This document shows, piece by piece, positions 1 to 10,830 of a stretch of DNA of 33,500 nt. The notes beneath the pieces are model-generated. The model ran no database searches and had not been told where the DNA came from. It saw nothing but the letters and a program-made list of their open reading frames with translations. Positions within the stretch are counted from its first letter, which is position 1. Each line of letters opens with the position of its first letter. This stretch comes from Glandiceps talaboti (lineage: Eukaryota; Hemichordata; Enteropneusta; Spengelidae): NCBI RefSeq assembly GCF_964340395.1, contig NW_027554291.1, positions 1 to 33,500 on the forward strand, read 5' to 3'. Position numbers and translations under genes: made by a program.

Positions 1-640
1 GTAACAAAAATAAACAAAAACAATGAGATGAGTAAATGGGGATCGAGAAATAGCAACAGTTAGTCTAGTCTGACCCCCGACATATTGTGACTTATAAAAT
101 AACTTGGACTATACATAACTTGGTAAAGAAACAAGCGACCTATCGGTCAGAATAGCTCCGCTGTTTTTTTGTTTTTATTTTATTTTTTATTTTGGTGACA
201 TGTAGAAGTGGTTCAGTTCTTCAGCTCTTTACTATGCAGTTTTGTTTTAGCGATGCAATAAAGTGGTTAGTGGTTCATATATATGATGTCTCACTATAAA
301 ACACATTTTACACAGAAGTTGGTAATGTATTGTACTTTTATACCATAGTCACCATTTTATAACAAAAATCTACTGTTATGAAAAATTGCACAAAATCTCA
401 GAAAAAAATGACTGGGAAATGCACACAAGAAAAAGAAAAAAGAAGAGGATTTTGAGGTTGGCTATAAATAATTCCAGTGTCTTACAGCTTTAACCCTGGA
501 AAATTTTAATGATGAATGAAATAAACTAGGGATCTAAAATAATTTTGAGGCAATTTGAATTTCAATTTTCTAACAAATTTACCAAGTCAACAACATTCAA
601 CTTGTACTAGTTGTAGTAGATATATATATAGGGAAGAAAT
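1..640. other. Non-coding sequence, no gene recognised
   Basis: This stretch is AT-rich and has stop codons in all frames. No splice-bounded open frame was convincing. A 29-base string around 404-432 recurs around 830-858. A short reverse-complement match to the Helitron-like end at 3592 (an AGCTCCGCTG string) occurs near 154-163, too short to call an element. Confidence 0.5.
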
Positions 641-684
641 GTATTAATCGCCATCTTAGTTTCCGTACGGCGACAATCCCCAAC

Positions 685-769
685 TACCCGAAAGAGAGTC
701 ATTCTCAGCCATAATGGCTGAGAGTCATTCTCAGCCATAATGGCTGAGAATGACTCTCGCTTTCGGGTA
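685..769. repeat. Nested palindrome / foldback repeat
   Basis: The outer arms 685-712 and 740-769 are inverted complements and differ only by a CG dinucleotide missing from the left arm. Inside, a 26-base unit starting GAGTCATTCTCAGCC is repeated directly twice. Each unit contains its own near-perfect palindrome (TCTCAGCCAT, a central A, ATGGCTGAGA). The block could form either one long hairpin or two short ones. It may be the core of a foldback or MITE-type element, but outer ends and target duplications were not found. Confidence 0.85.
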
Positions 770-999
770 CTTGGCACTGGAGTAAAAAAGTCACTATCCC
801 ACAGGACTAGTAAAATTGATAACGTAGTAAAAAATGACTGGGAAATGCACACAAGAAATTTGGTGGTCCTATCTTTAAGTGCTTTCGCTTGTTCACTTAG
901 GCTCTTCATCTCTCTTAGTTTTTGCTCTACTTCTAATTCACTTTTCCAAACCCCATATTTATTTCAAACCGTGTGTTGTAATTGAACTGTCTATTTCTT

Positions 1000-3239
1000 T
1001 GTAGTTGTTTGACAATGTGCATCATCAACTCCTTACTGTAATTTTATTCTCTTTTTTATGTTTTGGAGCTTCTTCTCTTTTTTTGTTGCTTTCTGTGAGT
1101 AGTTTGTCTTAATTGGGGGGGGGGGGGAGGAGTAATAAGATGTTATGTGGTCTTATTTCTAGCTTAAATACTACATAACATTTCTGGTACACATTGATCT
1201 AACTATTGCATTTTTAAAAGACAAAAAATTACCTTCCCATAGAGCAAGTCTTTATAGTGTTGTCCTTAGTGCATATTAGAATGTATTTACAACATAAAAA
1301 TAAATAAATTTGAAGGTTACCAGCAGTTACAGCAAAATTTTGTTACTAATTACATGTACAGGTCACTTCGTCTATTTTCGTGTCTATGTACTTCCGGGTT
1401 GACATAAACGTTAAACGTGATAGTACAGTCGGCCCTATAATTACTAAGAAATGACAAAACCGTTCGCAAAATAAAGTTTTTCAAACTGAATATCAATATC
1501 CACTACACATTCAATAACTGGTTTCGCGTATTTAGAAATGTGCCCCAAAACATGAACACGCGTACGGGACACGGAATCGTATCACTAATACATCCATGCA
1601 TGGTCAGTGTTACTAAGTAAGTTAGCAGTTTCATTGTAGGCTGCAAGTTGTACCGGTAAAAAAACGATCATCACATCATGTAGGAAGTACAAAAACATAG
1701 AACACGTTGTTTTCTTGCTGAATAAACTCACTGAAATAACAACACGGTCAAATTGCGTCTTCGATTTTGACAGCCACCATTGTTATGATTGAGCTTCACT
1801 AGTTGCGTTGAACGTGGCCGGGCGAACGCCGACATCCAATTTGTACAGCGTTTTTACAAAGGGAGCTCGTCAATAACCTACCGAATAATTAACTCAGAAA
1901 CGTAGTTTAAATACTAACTGATCTAAAAATTACTGTTCAGAAAGACTACGCATCCGTACATAAATATGAATTCATGTGACTAAAGATTTCAACTTTACTA
2001 TTTACTTGTTACAGTGTAGAGGCCTTATTATACACATATCATCGTACAACTAATTTTATTGGCTATAATATTAGCTACATTTGAAAGGTCTCACTTGATT
2101 GGCTCATCCTTCGCTATTCCCGTTTTCAAGAGACACCCCGCCAGAATAAAGTGCCACGTAGTACAGCAATGGCGCGAGATCGCCTGTTGGGCGACTTTCC
2201 CACCGGGTGTGCTTTTCGAAAACTACAGAACACATGCTTTTATGACACGGAATCATAGAAAATCTACCCCGTTTCCAAACTAATCGTAATTTTATCGCGA
2301 ATAGACAACCGGAGTTGGTCAAAATAGCAAATTAAAAATCAAATGAATTTTACTATGACCGTGAATTCATCATATAGCCGGTGGTTTGAATTCTGAGCTC
2401 CCTGATATACCTATCGAAAAGTCACTATCCCGTCGGACCTGCAATGGGCATTTTAGGTCCTTTACAGAAAGTTACTAGTCGCGGAATAGCGGACCAGCGT
2501 GTATGTCGTCGAACCCTTGCCATACGTTACAGCATAGACCCTCCTGGTTACAGTGGTAACACTCGTTCATGTTCGATTACCTTTCATAAAGAAAACACAA
2601 CGAAATGGTTGAAGTGATCTTTTTTTTAATTTCTTTTCATCACAACAACAAAATCTGCGCGATCAAAAGTGTTGTAAACTATTAAAACCAGAAAGAATTA
2701 TCGAGCTGTCTAAACTTCCCGATGATCAACTGGAGTAAGGTCCAAGTCCAAGTAAGCCCCGATAGTACTTGAGAAAATCGTCTCAAACTAGCGATACAAC
2801 TTTCAAAATATAACTTGACATGTCTTCATTTGTTAGAGTTATACAATTCAAGACGGGGTTTCACTCGAAAACAACAATTCTGTGAATAATGACACTGAAC
2901 GCAGCGATTTCTCGGACGATGTGTGGAAGACTTCTCACAATGATCATGAGGTGCATACTCTGGAATGAACCATTCTGTAGGAGGGGTGGAGAGAGAATTG
3001 GATTTGAAGTTTACAACCCTTTTTCGAACAAATATTTGTCATTTGGGCACACAATGCGTAGAATTAAGACTATAGCACATATTACATTGCTTGTTTGACG
3101 TCAATAGTGTCTTTTGAAAAGTTGCACTTTACCTAAAGTCTCGCGGACTGATTTCCAATATGGCGTCGGTCATAATGCTCATTAACATATTAATTTTTTT
3201 TTCAAATTTCAAAAAAAAAATAATAAAAAATAGAAGAGA
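1000..3239. other. Non-coding region with CpG-richer, CCAAT-containing stretch
   Basis: Between about 1370 and 2560 CpG dinucleotides are visibly more frequent than in neighbouring sequence, and inverted CCAAT boxes (ATTGG) occur near 2057 and 2097. This resembles promoter-proximal sequence, but no TATA element, first exon or orientation could be fixed. Short open frames at 2059-2283 and 2889-3098 have no recognisable domain. A polar alternative frame near 2853-2967 is also open but has no strong splice sites. A G-run of about a dozen bases lies near 1116-1127. Confidence 0.35.
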
Positions 3240-3595
3240 AGACGTGCTGACTTGAAATTAACAAATCTAAGTAAGCTACCCTCTGTGCATCAACACACCA
3301 GATATCAAAGCAATCTGACTTAAAGTTTATGAGGAGTTGATGAAAATGTCATTTTTGGAAAAAAAATCATAAAAAATTGAAAATGGCACAGATCAACTTG
3401 GCATGAACAAATCTGAATAGCCTCCCCCCAGGGAACATGCACACCAAATATCGAAGAATTCTGACTGTCACTTCCTGAGTAGATAGTGAAAATATAAAAG
3501 TTTGACGGACACATATGATTCACTCTACTCTCTATACCTCAATACCCACCTATACCTAAAGCTACGCTTTCAGCTTTCGCTGACAGCGGAGCTAA
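3240..3595 (+). mobile_element. Helitron-like non-autonomous element, 3' portion
   Basis: Two degenerate subunits about 135-140 bp long contain the phrase ACCAAATATC-AAG-AAT-CTGACT. They are followed by a small hairpin (TCAGC 3570-3574, loop of 4, GCTGA 3579-3583), eight bases, then CTAA at 3592-3595 and a T. Helitron 3' ends are known for a hairpin a few bases before CTRR, with insertion before T. The match is to that pattern only; the 5' end was not found and no Rep/helicase is present. Confidence 0.45.
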
Positions 3596-3599
3596 TAAA

Positions 3600-4354
3600 A
3601 ACGAGTTGAAACCAATAACAAAATCACAAGTTGAGTTATTGATTTTTAAAACGAGTTTTTTAATTATATTTCTTAGAAAAGCTAAATGTCCAAAGATAAA
3701 TTAGACTTTTGAAACACCAAATATTTGTATGTAGGCTAGCTACACATCGTGTAGTCCGAAAACTCATGATACACGAGACTTACTGAAAACTCGCTATAGT
3801 ATATAACGTAATGGCTGTCATATTTAGTATCCATGCATTCGTCGTGTGATGTTGCGAGTCGACGATCAGACAACGAAAAACTACAAACTAAACGATATTT
3901 TCAGAGTAAAATTGAATATGAAACCGATAATCAGAGATAACATCATCACTTTTTCAAAAGGTATATTAGTCAGGTAAACTCTTTTTCACGGTGGTTTTGC
4001 CATTGATTTACTGGAAGTTTATACCATAGTGCGAATCACACCGGTAACTATTAGTATTACTATCATGCATTCCATTACTAGCATTAGCGGGTTTACGCAT
4101 TTATTCATATTGAAAACAATACGGCAAATTTGATCAGATCAGTTTGAATAGTCGTTTGAGCTACTGGTACTTAGAAATCACTTGTATTTAGTCACTATAC
4201 AAAAGCTTTTATTTTAAAGGATTGTTTTTAGATCACGTTTATCACTGAGGCACTGTTAGTGTCGACAGTGCAATTTTTTTCCCCAATTGAGTTTTCTGGA
4301 CGCGACATGTCCATTTTGACATTGTAAATATCACGTTATCGCGCCCCAAAGTGA
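3600..4354. other. Non-coding sequence, nothing recognised
   Basis: AT-rich sequence without a convincing open frame, splice-bounded exon or clear repeat on either strand. Confidence 0.5.
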
Positions 4355-4576
4355 TCCCTGCCATGGGCGTGGTCATGGTTGCTAGGGTATTTGCATATTT
4401 TTTTTGAATGTTTACTCACTTGCCTACCAGATGATATTGTTATTTCGCTGAAATATACTGCAATTTCGTTGATGCTAAGGGCGTGGTCATGGTTGCTAGG
4501 GCCAATTTTGTCATAAGTTTTGAAGAAAATTTGTACAAAAACACTTTCAGAAACATCTCACCAAGTTTCAGTATAA

Positions 4577-4979
4577 GGGACCGGTCAGTATTTACGGCAG
4601 GGGGGGGGGCCTGGGGAGAAATTGGGGGGGGGGGGGGGGCATGAAAAAAATGGGAGGCTTGAAGGGGGGGGGGGGGCCCATGAAAATTCCGATGGTCTGA
4701 AAGGGGGGGGGGGGGGGCCATGAAATATTTTGCTCATAATATGTACCAAATTAAACCATTTACCATGTAAATTTAAAAATTTCTTGCGGCTTTGCGGCAA
4801 TAACCTCTAATACCTATATTCAATGATGAGTTTGTGACAGCCAGGCGAATGTATTTGTGTTTGTCTTCTTCTGTCTTTCTGTCGCTATCTGTCTGTATGT
4901 ATATATATTTCTCTCTTGTCTCAGTCTCTGTCACTTCTGTCTCTCCCGGTCTCGGTCTCTGACTACATGTCGCTGTCTA

Positions 4980-5010
<31 letters not shown>

Positions 5011-5278
5011 GTTTGTCTATCTCTCTCTCTCTGTCTGTCTCTGTCTCTGTATCTGTCTCTCTCTCTGTCTCTCTGTATCTCTCTCACTCTTTCTCGTTTA
5101 ATTATGAGGCAGTAAATAGCCAAGAAAGCGTGTGTCTGCCAAATTATCTCTGAATTAAAAGTTATATGGGTTCATTTAGGGGGGCCATGAAATTTTTTGA
5201 GAGCGCGAAGGGGGGGCTGCAAAATTTTTTTGGACCAAAATAATTCCCCCCCCCCCGCCGTAAATTCTGACCGGTCCC
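4577..5278. mobile_element. TIR DNA transposon E1 (MITE-like, 702 bp) with TAA target duplication
   Basis: The ends are inverted repeats beginning GGGACCGGTCAG and reading on to ATTTACGGC, with one mismatch in the first 22 bases. Target duplications TAA flank both sides (4574-4576, 5279-5281), and the host Helitron-like repeat is continuous across the site. The left TIR runs directly into G-runs at about 4600, 4624, 4665 and 4701, and the right TIR is preceded by a C-run. The interior holds a pyrimidine microsatellite. No transposase frame is present. A TWA duplication with GG-starting ends fits PIF/Harbinger-type elements; that assignment is inference. Confidence 0.8.
4858..5095. repeat. TCTG/TCTC microsatellite
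   Basis: A long pyrimidine-rich tract of TCTG, TCTC and TCTA units lies inside transposon E1. It generates spurious serine/leucine-rich open frames on the plus strand. Confidence 0.9.
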
Positions 5279-5849
5279 TAATTGACCCACTACTATTTAG
5301 AGATACATTTTTGACCAAAAATTAACATTTATCCACCTAATTTGCATGTCACTGATGGGACCATTATATCATGGACATTTCTCAGGATAAACACCATGAA
5401 GAATGTTCCACCCAAATTTCAGGCTAATCTGCTGAGTGGTTTTGGAATTATACATTACTGACCAAAAAGACACATTTATAGACCTAATTTGCATATTTTG
5501 GGGGAAATTATTATGTCATGAACATATCTTCATTTACTCACCCCTAAGCATGTTCCCACCAAATTTCAGGCCAATCTACCCGGTAGTTTTGGAATTTAAG
5601 TTTGTTGATGTGATCATTTTCATTTGAACAATTTCTCAACTATACACCACAGGTAACATAACCACCAAATATCAAAGCAATCGGTCCCACAGTTTTTTGA
5701 CTTTAAGTTGTTTACACACATACATACACACAGACAGACATACTTTGTAATGCCTATAGCACTACTGAACCAGTTCAGTTGTGCTAAAAAATGAGAGCAC
5801 AGACAAATTAAGAGACTCTTAAAAATAATAAAAGAATAACCCTACTTAC

Positions 5850-6015
5850 GCCACAGGTTTACCCTTGTCTTTAAAAAAGAAAATATAAGACCCATCTCCT
5901 GTTTCATCATATTCATTTTCCTTTTCAGATGCCTCTTTTCCTGAAAGTCTTTCACCTTCGTACCACATTAAATAGTCCCCTTTTGTATACTCTTTTGCCG
6001 CAAACACACCTTTGC
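5850..6015 (-). CDS. SET-domain lysine methyltransferase gene, exon with N-terminal half of SET domain
   Basis: Read on the minus strand, an acceptor ending CTCTACAG precedes this exon and a donor GTAAGT follows it. The translation begins GKGVFAAKEYTKGDYLMWYE and ends with GDGSYIFFFKDKGKPVA. This matches the start of a SET domain: the glycine-rich SAM-binding GxGVFA turn, the KGDYLMWYEGE strand, and the GSYIFFF strand seen in the KMT5A/SETD8 group. The exon joins the 9977-10100 exon through a split glycine codon (G|GC) and ends with a split alanine codon (GC|N). The rest of the domain, including the NHS and catalytic tyrosine motifs, was not found to the left and probably lies outside the window. 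The exact subfamily and substrate cannot be fixed. Confidence 0.85.
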
Positions 6016-7225
6016 CTGTAGAGAAGAACCATATTATAGATCAGACTAGTAAATTGAAGGACCATTTTAATAATGACAGCATTACACATCATGATATGAA
6101 CAAGTAATCATACATGTAACAACCCATTGGGGAAGTGTTCAGTCCCATTTAAATGGTACTACTTCTTGTATGGAATGGATGTAATATTACAAATTGACAA
6201 TTGACATTATGATGCTAACTGAATGCTATCTGCCCATACATATCTGTCAAACATTGGCTCCAGAGATTATATGGCCTCATGACATCTGAACCAGTGTACC
6301 ACTTAGGGAGTGTACATTAATTGTGTTGTTTAATTCGTGGTGGGGGGGGGGGGGGATTTCTAATCAAGCGATGTTTTTTTATTTGCCCCCCCCCCCCCCC
6401 CACTAAACCTTATATAAATTATCTGGCACCCCTATGATTTCTTTTTTTTCTTAGACCCCCTGCACCCCACAGATACATACACAGATGAAACACAGATACA
6501 ACAACACATAGAAAAGCCAACAGTTGCTGTAAACGTATTCCATATTAATTACTACAGAGTTCTACCTGTGCACAAAGTTGTTGACCGTGTACATTCATAA
6601 AATCACCAATTAACACAAAGTTAAATGGGCTGACAGAATAGAACAGAATACTTGTTTGGCTACAATTTTCATTATCTTTTTTTCATGCCATTACTGACAT
6701 ATTTAATTAGCTGAACAAGTAAATATATATGTCACTTATGAATCGTGGGATTGAAAAATAAATGCAAAATTGCACTGTTGGGAAAACTTTCTGTGTGTCA
6801 ACAAATCCATAACTTTAGGAGTAATTTGCAGTGATTGATCACATCGTTATATGCTATATAAGACACATAAGATAAGGATTAAGACCCTTCCTGTATTATA
6901 GTATTCATATTATCTCTATGCAAAATAAACCCTTCTGGAATATTCCAAGAGAATGTACTAAACTGATGGGCTGAGGGGCAGGTACATGGGCAAAATTGAG
7001 TTGTGGTTGATCTTGCCTTTACTTCTGTACAATACACCAAATTGTGGATTTTGCATCTACCTGTCCTTCAGTGCACTGGGCATTGTTTGGTATGACCCCT
7101 TATTGTTTTAACTTTTATACAAGTCATTGTAGTTTTGATAAAATCATAAAGTTATCAATAATTTGTTCCTTAAATTTTGGACTCTGGTTCCCTTTATTGT
7201 CAGTTAGGAAGTGAAATTTGTATGA
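6016..7225. other. Intron of the SET-domain gene
   Basis: Non-coding sequence between the 5850 and 9977 exons. A G14/C16 foldback at 6342-6401 is listed separately. No further exon was recognised on the minus strand. Confidence 0.6.
6339..6403. repeat. G-run/C-run foldback remnant
   Basis: A GTGG plus G-run (6342-6355) is mirrored about 30 bases later by a C-run (6386-6401) and CCAC, giving a hairpin of homopolymer arms. It resembles the G-capped ends of the TIR elements elsewhere in the window, but no terminal repeats or target duplication remain. Confidence 0.5.
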
Positions 7226-7380
7226 TTATTATTATTATTATTATTATTAGACTTTATTTAAACTCGATAGACTGTTGAGCCAAAGGCTCTTCTCACACAG
7301 TGTCGAGATAAAAATATACAATATATACATTATTGAGTTTGACTTTAGAGCATCTTTCAGCACAGTGCCTAGCTCGCTAA
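7226..7380 (-). mobile_element. Possible 3' end of a minus-strand retroelement with TAA-repeat tail
   Basis: On the minus strand the sequence reads AAATAAAGTC followed by about eight TAA units (plus 7226-7249 ATT repeats). A short unit-repeat tail after an AATAAA-like signal is typical of some LINE or SINE 3' ends. No coding domain was recognised upstream, so the class is not determined. Confidence 0.3.
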
Positions 7381-7799
7381 GTCAGATGGTCTCTAGTCAG
7401 ACTTTGATCATGATCATTGCAGTAGGTTTCTGCTGGATTTTTAGGAAATATAATAAGCTTGTCAACTTATGTGTTCTATCCACTACCTATGGAAAAGATT
7501 TAAGTGAACAAGTCATCATAGATAACACAGTCCCCACTCTTGTGGTGGTGTTGGTTACCATTTTGATTGTATCAGTTTTCATCTGGGATAGGTGCAATCA
7601 CAAATTGACAAATGACATGCTACTGGTAATTCATGTCTACCAATTGGGTTCCAACATGAGTTTTTGTAACACAATAGCTGCTGTATCTGTGTAATAACTT
7701 TGTACATGTAATTAAGATCATAACAAAATGGCTGCCTGGTAACCATCTTAGACTGCATCACAAAAGAAAGCATTATTTGACAAGAATGTACTCCCGTTT

Positions 7800-8810
7800 T
7801 CTTGCTGCTAAGGCCGTGGTCATGGTTGCTTTTGGAATGATTGTTCACTTGTCTAAGAATCCCCATTATCTTTGTGAAATACAGCACTGTTTGGCTGTTG
7901 CTATGGGTGTGGCCATGGTTGATATGGTATTTGCATACATTTTTTGAATGTTTATTGAATTGCCCACCAGATGATGTTATTATTTGACCAAAATATACTG
8001 CCATTTGTTTGTTGCTAAGGGTGTCTCATGGTTGCTAGGGCCAATTTTGCCAAATTATTTGAAGAAAATCTGCAGAATAACACTTTCAGAAACATCTCGC
8101 CAAGTTTCAGACTAAGACTTACTGACCAAGTACTTTTGGAGATGTAAGTTTTTACCAAAAATGAACATTTTCACACCTAATTTGCATATCACTAATGGTA
8201 TTGTTGTATGCTTACTATTTCTTCGTCCATACATCCCTAGATGCATGCCCATTAAATTTCAGTCCAATCTGTTCCGTGGTTTTGGAATTGTAGATTTTTT
8301 ACCAAAAAGACACATTTTTAGCCATAATTTGCATATCACTGATGGGACCATCATGAACAACTCTTAGTATTAACCCCCTGAAGAATGTTCCACCCAAATT
8401 TCAGTCATAATATGATGAGTAGTTTTGGAATTATACATTTTTGACCAAAAAGACACATTTTTAGCCCTATTTTGCATATTATTGGGGAAATCTCATCATG
8501 TCATAAATAAATCCCAATACCCTCACCCCTAAGAATGTTCCCACCAAATGTCATGCCAATCTACCCAGTAGTTTTGGAGTTAAGCTTTTTTTAAAACCAA
8601 AAATCACATTTTTTGACCCAAAATCTCCATCTCTGATGTAATCATTTTCAAAAGAAAATCACGTGCATATATGCACCCCATAGTGTGTTGTCCTTGTGCC
8701 AAGTTTGAGAGAAATAGGTTCAGTTATGTCTGAGAAATGACTCTGGATGCACGGACACACCGAGCCCAATCTATAAATCCCCGTCCCGGATTATGTCCGA
8801 CAGGAACTAA
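7800..8810 (+). mobile_element. Helitron-like repeat copy B
   Basis: It contains three copies of the motif GTGGTCATGGTTGCT-like (near 7806, 7897 and 8010). These are followed by four or more degenerate units with CCAAATTTCAGTC and TTTTGGAATT. The end has CGGA-loop-TCCG (8787-8799, a weak 4-bp stem) and then CTAA at 8807-8810 followed by T. Subunit order matches copies A and C, but the terminal hairpin sequence differs. Boundaries on the left are approximate. Confidence 0.5.
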
Positions 8811-9976
8811 TAATAACTGCACTGCTTTGTCATCGAGCCATAATGCTAACAAACCTTCTGAAGGCTATTGTGCACAAAGTCAAGAATGTGTACCATTTTG
8901 CTTATATATTTTATTTTATATATCTGGCACTTGTTCATCCCGACATTCCATTTAGGGTTTTTTTGTGCCCCCCCCCCCCCCCCCCCACAAAAATCAAAAA
9001 TCAGAACAATTTGGTCACTAACATTTCATGAAAAGATATTCAGTAGCTGTAAATCTTGTACCCATGCAGTGGCTTGGGGAGGGGGGGGGGGGGTCATTTT
9101 TAACTAAAGGAAACAAGGAGAGGGTCAGGTTTTAAAAGTGGAGAATTTTGGGAGGGGTCAGTGCTTGTGACAAACCAAGGGTGATTTGCTCTGCCCCTCC
9201 TTGCAATTACTGAAGGCTCCCACAGTTTCAATCTCTACATTATAACATGACACTGCATAATGATCCCTAACTTGACATGTATTGTCATGGGGGTGGGGTA
9301 GGGGTAGGAAGGGGGATACTTATTACATATGATGACTTTAAACACCACTGCATGAAGATAATACAAAATAATAATAATTTATTTACCACTCCAAATCCCA
9401 ATCATTCAAATAAAATATTAGTAAAAACACTTTAATACAGAGAAAAGTGCAGGATGCATACAAGGGCAACTGATGGACAATGTATTCAATAGTATGTCAG
9501 AGACTGTTCCTTTCCATGGAAGTTCAATAATTTACTAAAATGAGAAAAGTCCTTTCATACTATTTAACATAGTGTACATCTTGTACATCATCTTAAATGT
9601 TGGTGGTCATCTGTAGCACATGTGTGGCGGTGGGTCCCTCAGATGTGCAACAGACGAAATGGGAAATGGTTTATAACACTGACAGAAACTTTGAATGCTG
9701 AAGGACACCTCATTGCAGACTGGAGAGGGAACAATTCAACTTGTTTGTAAACACTCGAACATTGCGAAAACTCACACATGCGCATTAGACGACCGCCAAC
9801 CTTTAACATACATTTAATACAAATTTATGTAAACAGTATACTTCTGAATCTGGTTATACAGATATGTAAACTCTGAAGTAATGCTCACATGTAAGTACAT
9901 ATGGCAGAAACACACCTCCTATGCTCCCATATTTTTTGGTTCTTTCATTAATTTAAAAAGTTTACAGTTGTCTCAC
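8811..9976. other. Intron of the SET-domain gene, with G/C-run remnant
   Basis: No exon was recognised. A C-run (8968-8986) and a G-run (9076-9093) enclose about 90 bases. GGGGTCA phrases follow near 9094 and 9156 and resemble the subterminal phrases of the E2 transposon, so a decayed related element is likely. Confidence 0.45.
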
Positions 9977-10100
9977 CTTTAAAACTGTTGATAAAGCGTA
10001 TCTCAAACCGGCCTTCCTTAGGTATATCAATACCTTCTGTAACACATTTCTTTGCTACTTCTCTGGGAGAGATTGCAGGAGACCCTCTCCTCTGCCTTGT
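9977..10100 (-). CDS. SET-domain lysine methyltransferase gene, exon just before the SET core
   Basis: On the minus strand this exon is bounded by an acceptor ending AATTCACAG and a donor AAAG|GTGAGA. It encodes 41 codons plus one base, including SPREVAKKCVTEGIDIPKEG and then RFEIRFINSFKG, which leads directly into the GKGVFA turn on the next exon. An arginine/lysine-rich linker with a helix before the SET core is the usual layout in KMT5A-like proteins. It starts in phase 0, which fits the phase-0 end of the 14672 exon (…TEQ|TRQRRG…). The plus-strand open frame over the same bases is an antisense shadow. Confidence 0.8.
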
Positions 10101-10799
10101 CTGTGAATTATTTTTAAAAGTACATGAATTACACTGTGAAATTAAGATATTTGAAAAACATAACAGAGTATCCCATTTTTGTCTGACTGGTGCTGCATTT
10201 AGTCACATACTTATATAATTTGTGCAGAATGAGATTGTACACACATCACATACATTTATTTAGGTATCTATCTGACCTTTTTTCCACACACTATGGGGAC
10301 CAAAAGGGTGGAGACAAAGTTACAGTTGATTATCCCCCTTAAACCGTTAGACATGAACCAGAATGGAAATTCTTGTCATATAGCTGATATGAGTTGGGAA
10401 AACAGTTGATTGTGTATCGACCAGTCACTTATACACAACAATGTATCTAATACATAGGTTGTGTTTACAAGCTTGATACTTGAGCCTAATGTACACCAAG
10501 GTGTACTATAAAAATACCAATGATTTACAGGACAACAAAGAGAAAATAATCATATACTGTATTCCTTTTGTTACTACAAACAAATTATACACAGAATTAA
10601 CTTTAATTCATGAATGTTTTTCGCAAATGTACGTGTAAGACTCTTCATTAGTAAATAACATTTCTTTCATTCCAGTCTAAAATAAAGTTGATATATGTCC
10701 AAATAATACAAATTAACAAGAACTTTGTTGGAAAAATTTTGGCAGGAAAGTTGTTGCAAATTGTAAATGTTTCACAATCACTAAGAGAAAACTACTTAC
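10101..10799. other. Intron of the SET-domain gene
   Basis: AT-rich sequence without a recognisable exon or element. Confidence 0.5.
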
Positions 10800-10830
10800 C
10801 ATTATAAATGACTTGACAGACATTTCTGCT
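10800..10830 (-). CDS. Candidate 31-nt alternative exon of the SET-domain gene
   Basis: On the minus strand an acceptor ending CTAGTATCAG and a strong donor ATG|GTAAGT bound 31 bases. Read in the frame of the next exon it gives AEMSVKSFIM leading into TRQRRG. It can therefore supply an in-frame alternative start (ATG at 10823). If spliced internally after the phase-0 end of the 14672 exon it shifts the frame and meets a stop soon after, like a poison exon. It could also be a chance pair of splice-like sites. Confidence 0.35.

Larger units (their letters stand above)
4355..5790 (+). mobile_element. Helitron-like repeat copy A, interrupted by a TIR element
   Basis: The left part carries the GGGCGTGGTCATGGTTGCTA motif that opens the other copies at 7806 and 30562. 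Degenerate units follow, of the type ACCAAATTTCAGGCCAATCT plus TTTTGGAATT. The right end has a CA-type microsatellite and a perfect 7-bp hairpin ACTGAAC (5764-5770) / GTTCAGT (5773-5779). TGTG and CTAA (5784-5787) come next, giving a Helitron-like terminus. A separate transposon occupies 4577-5278, and the flanking Helitron text resumes after it. The left boundary is approximate. Confidence 0.5.

Noticed and set aside
3285-3310. Minus-strand codons reading CVDAQR, like the Cys-Val-Asp-Ala step of a SET domain
   Set aside because: The bases belong to a Helitron-like subunit repeated nearby, the frame around it is not open, and no NHS motif follows.
4440-5153. Proline-rich minus frames and serine/leucine-rich plus frames
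   Set aside because: They are translations of G-runs and a TCTG microsatellite inside transposon E1.
7275-8004. Overlapping open frames of 139 codons (plus) and 141 codons (minus)
   Set aside because: No recognisable domain or conserved motif. The minus frame runs into Helitron-like repeat sequence and no splice sites or codon pattern support either.
9988-10218. 76-codon plus-strand frame
   Set aside because: Antisense to the well-supported SET exon at 9977-10100.
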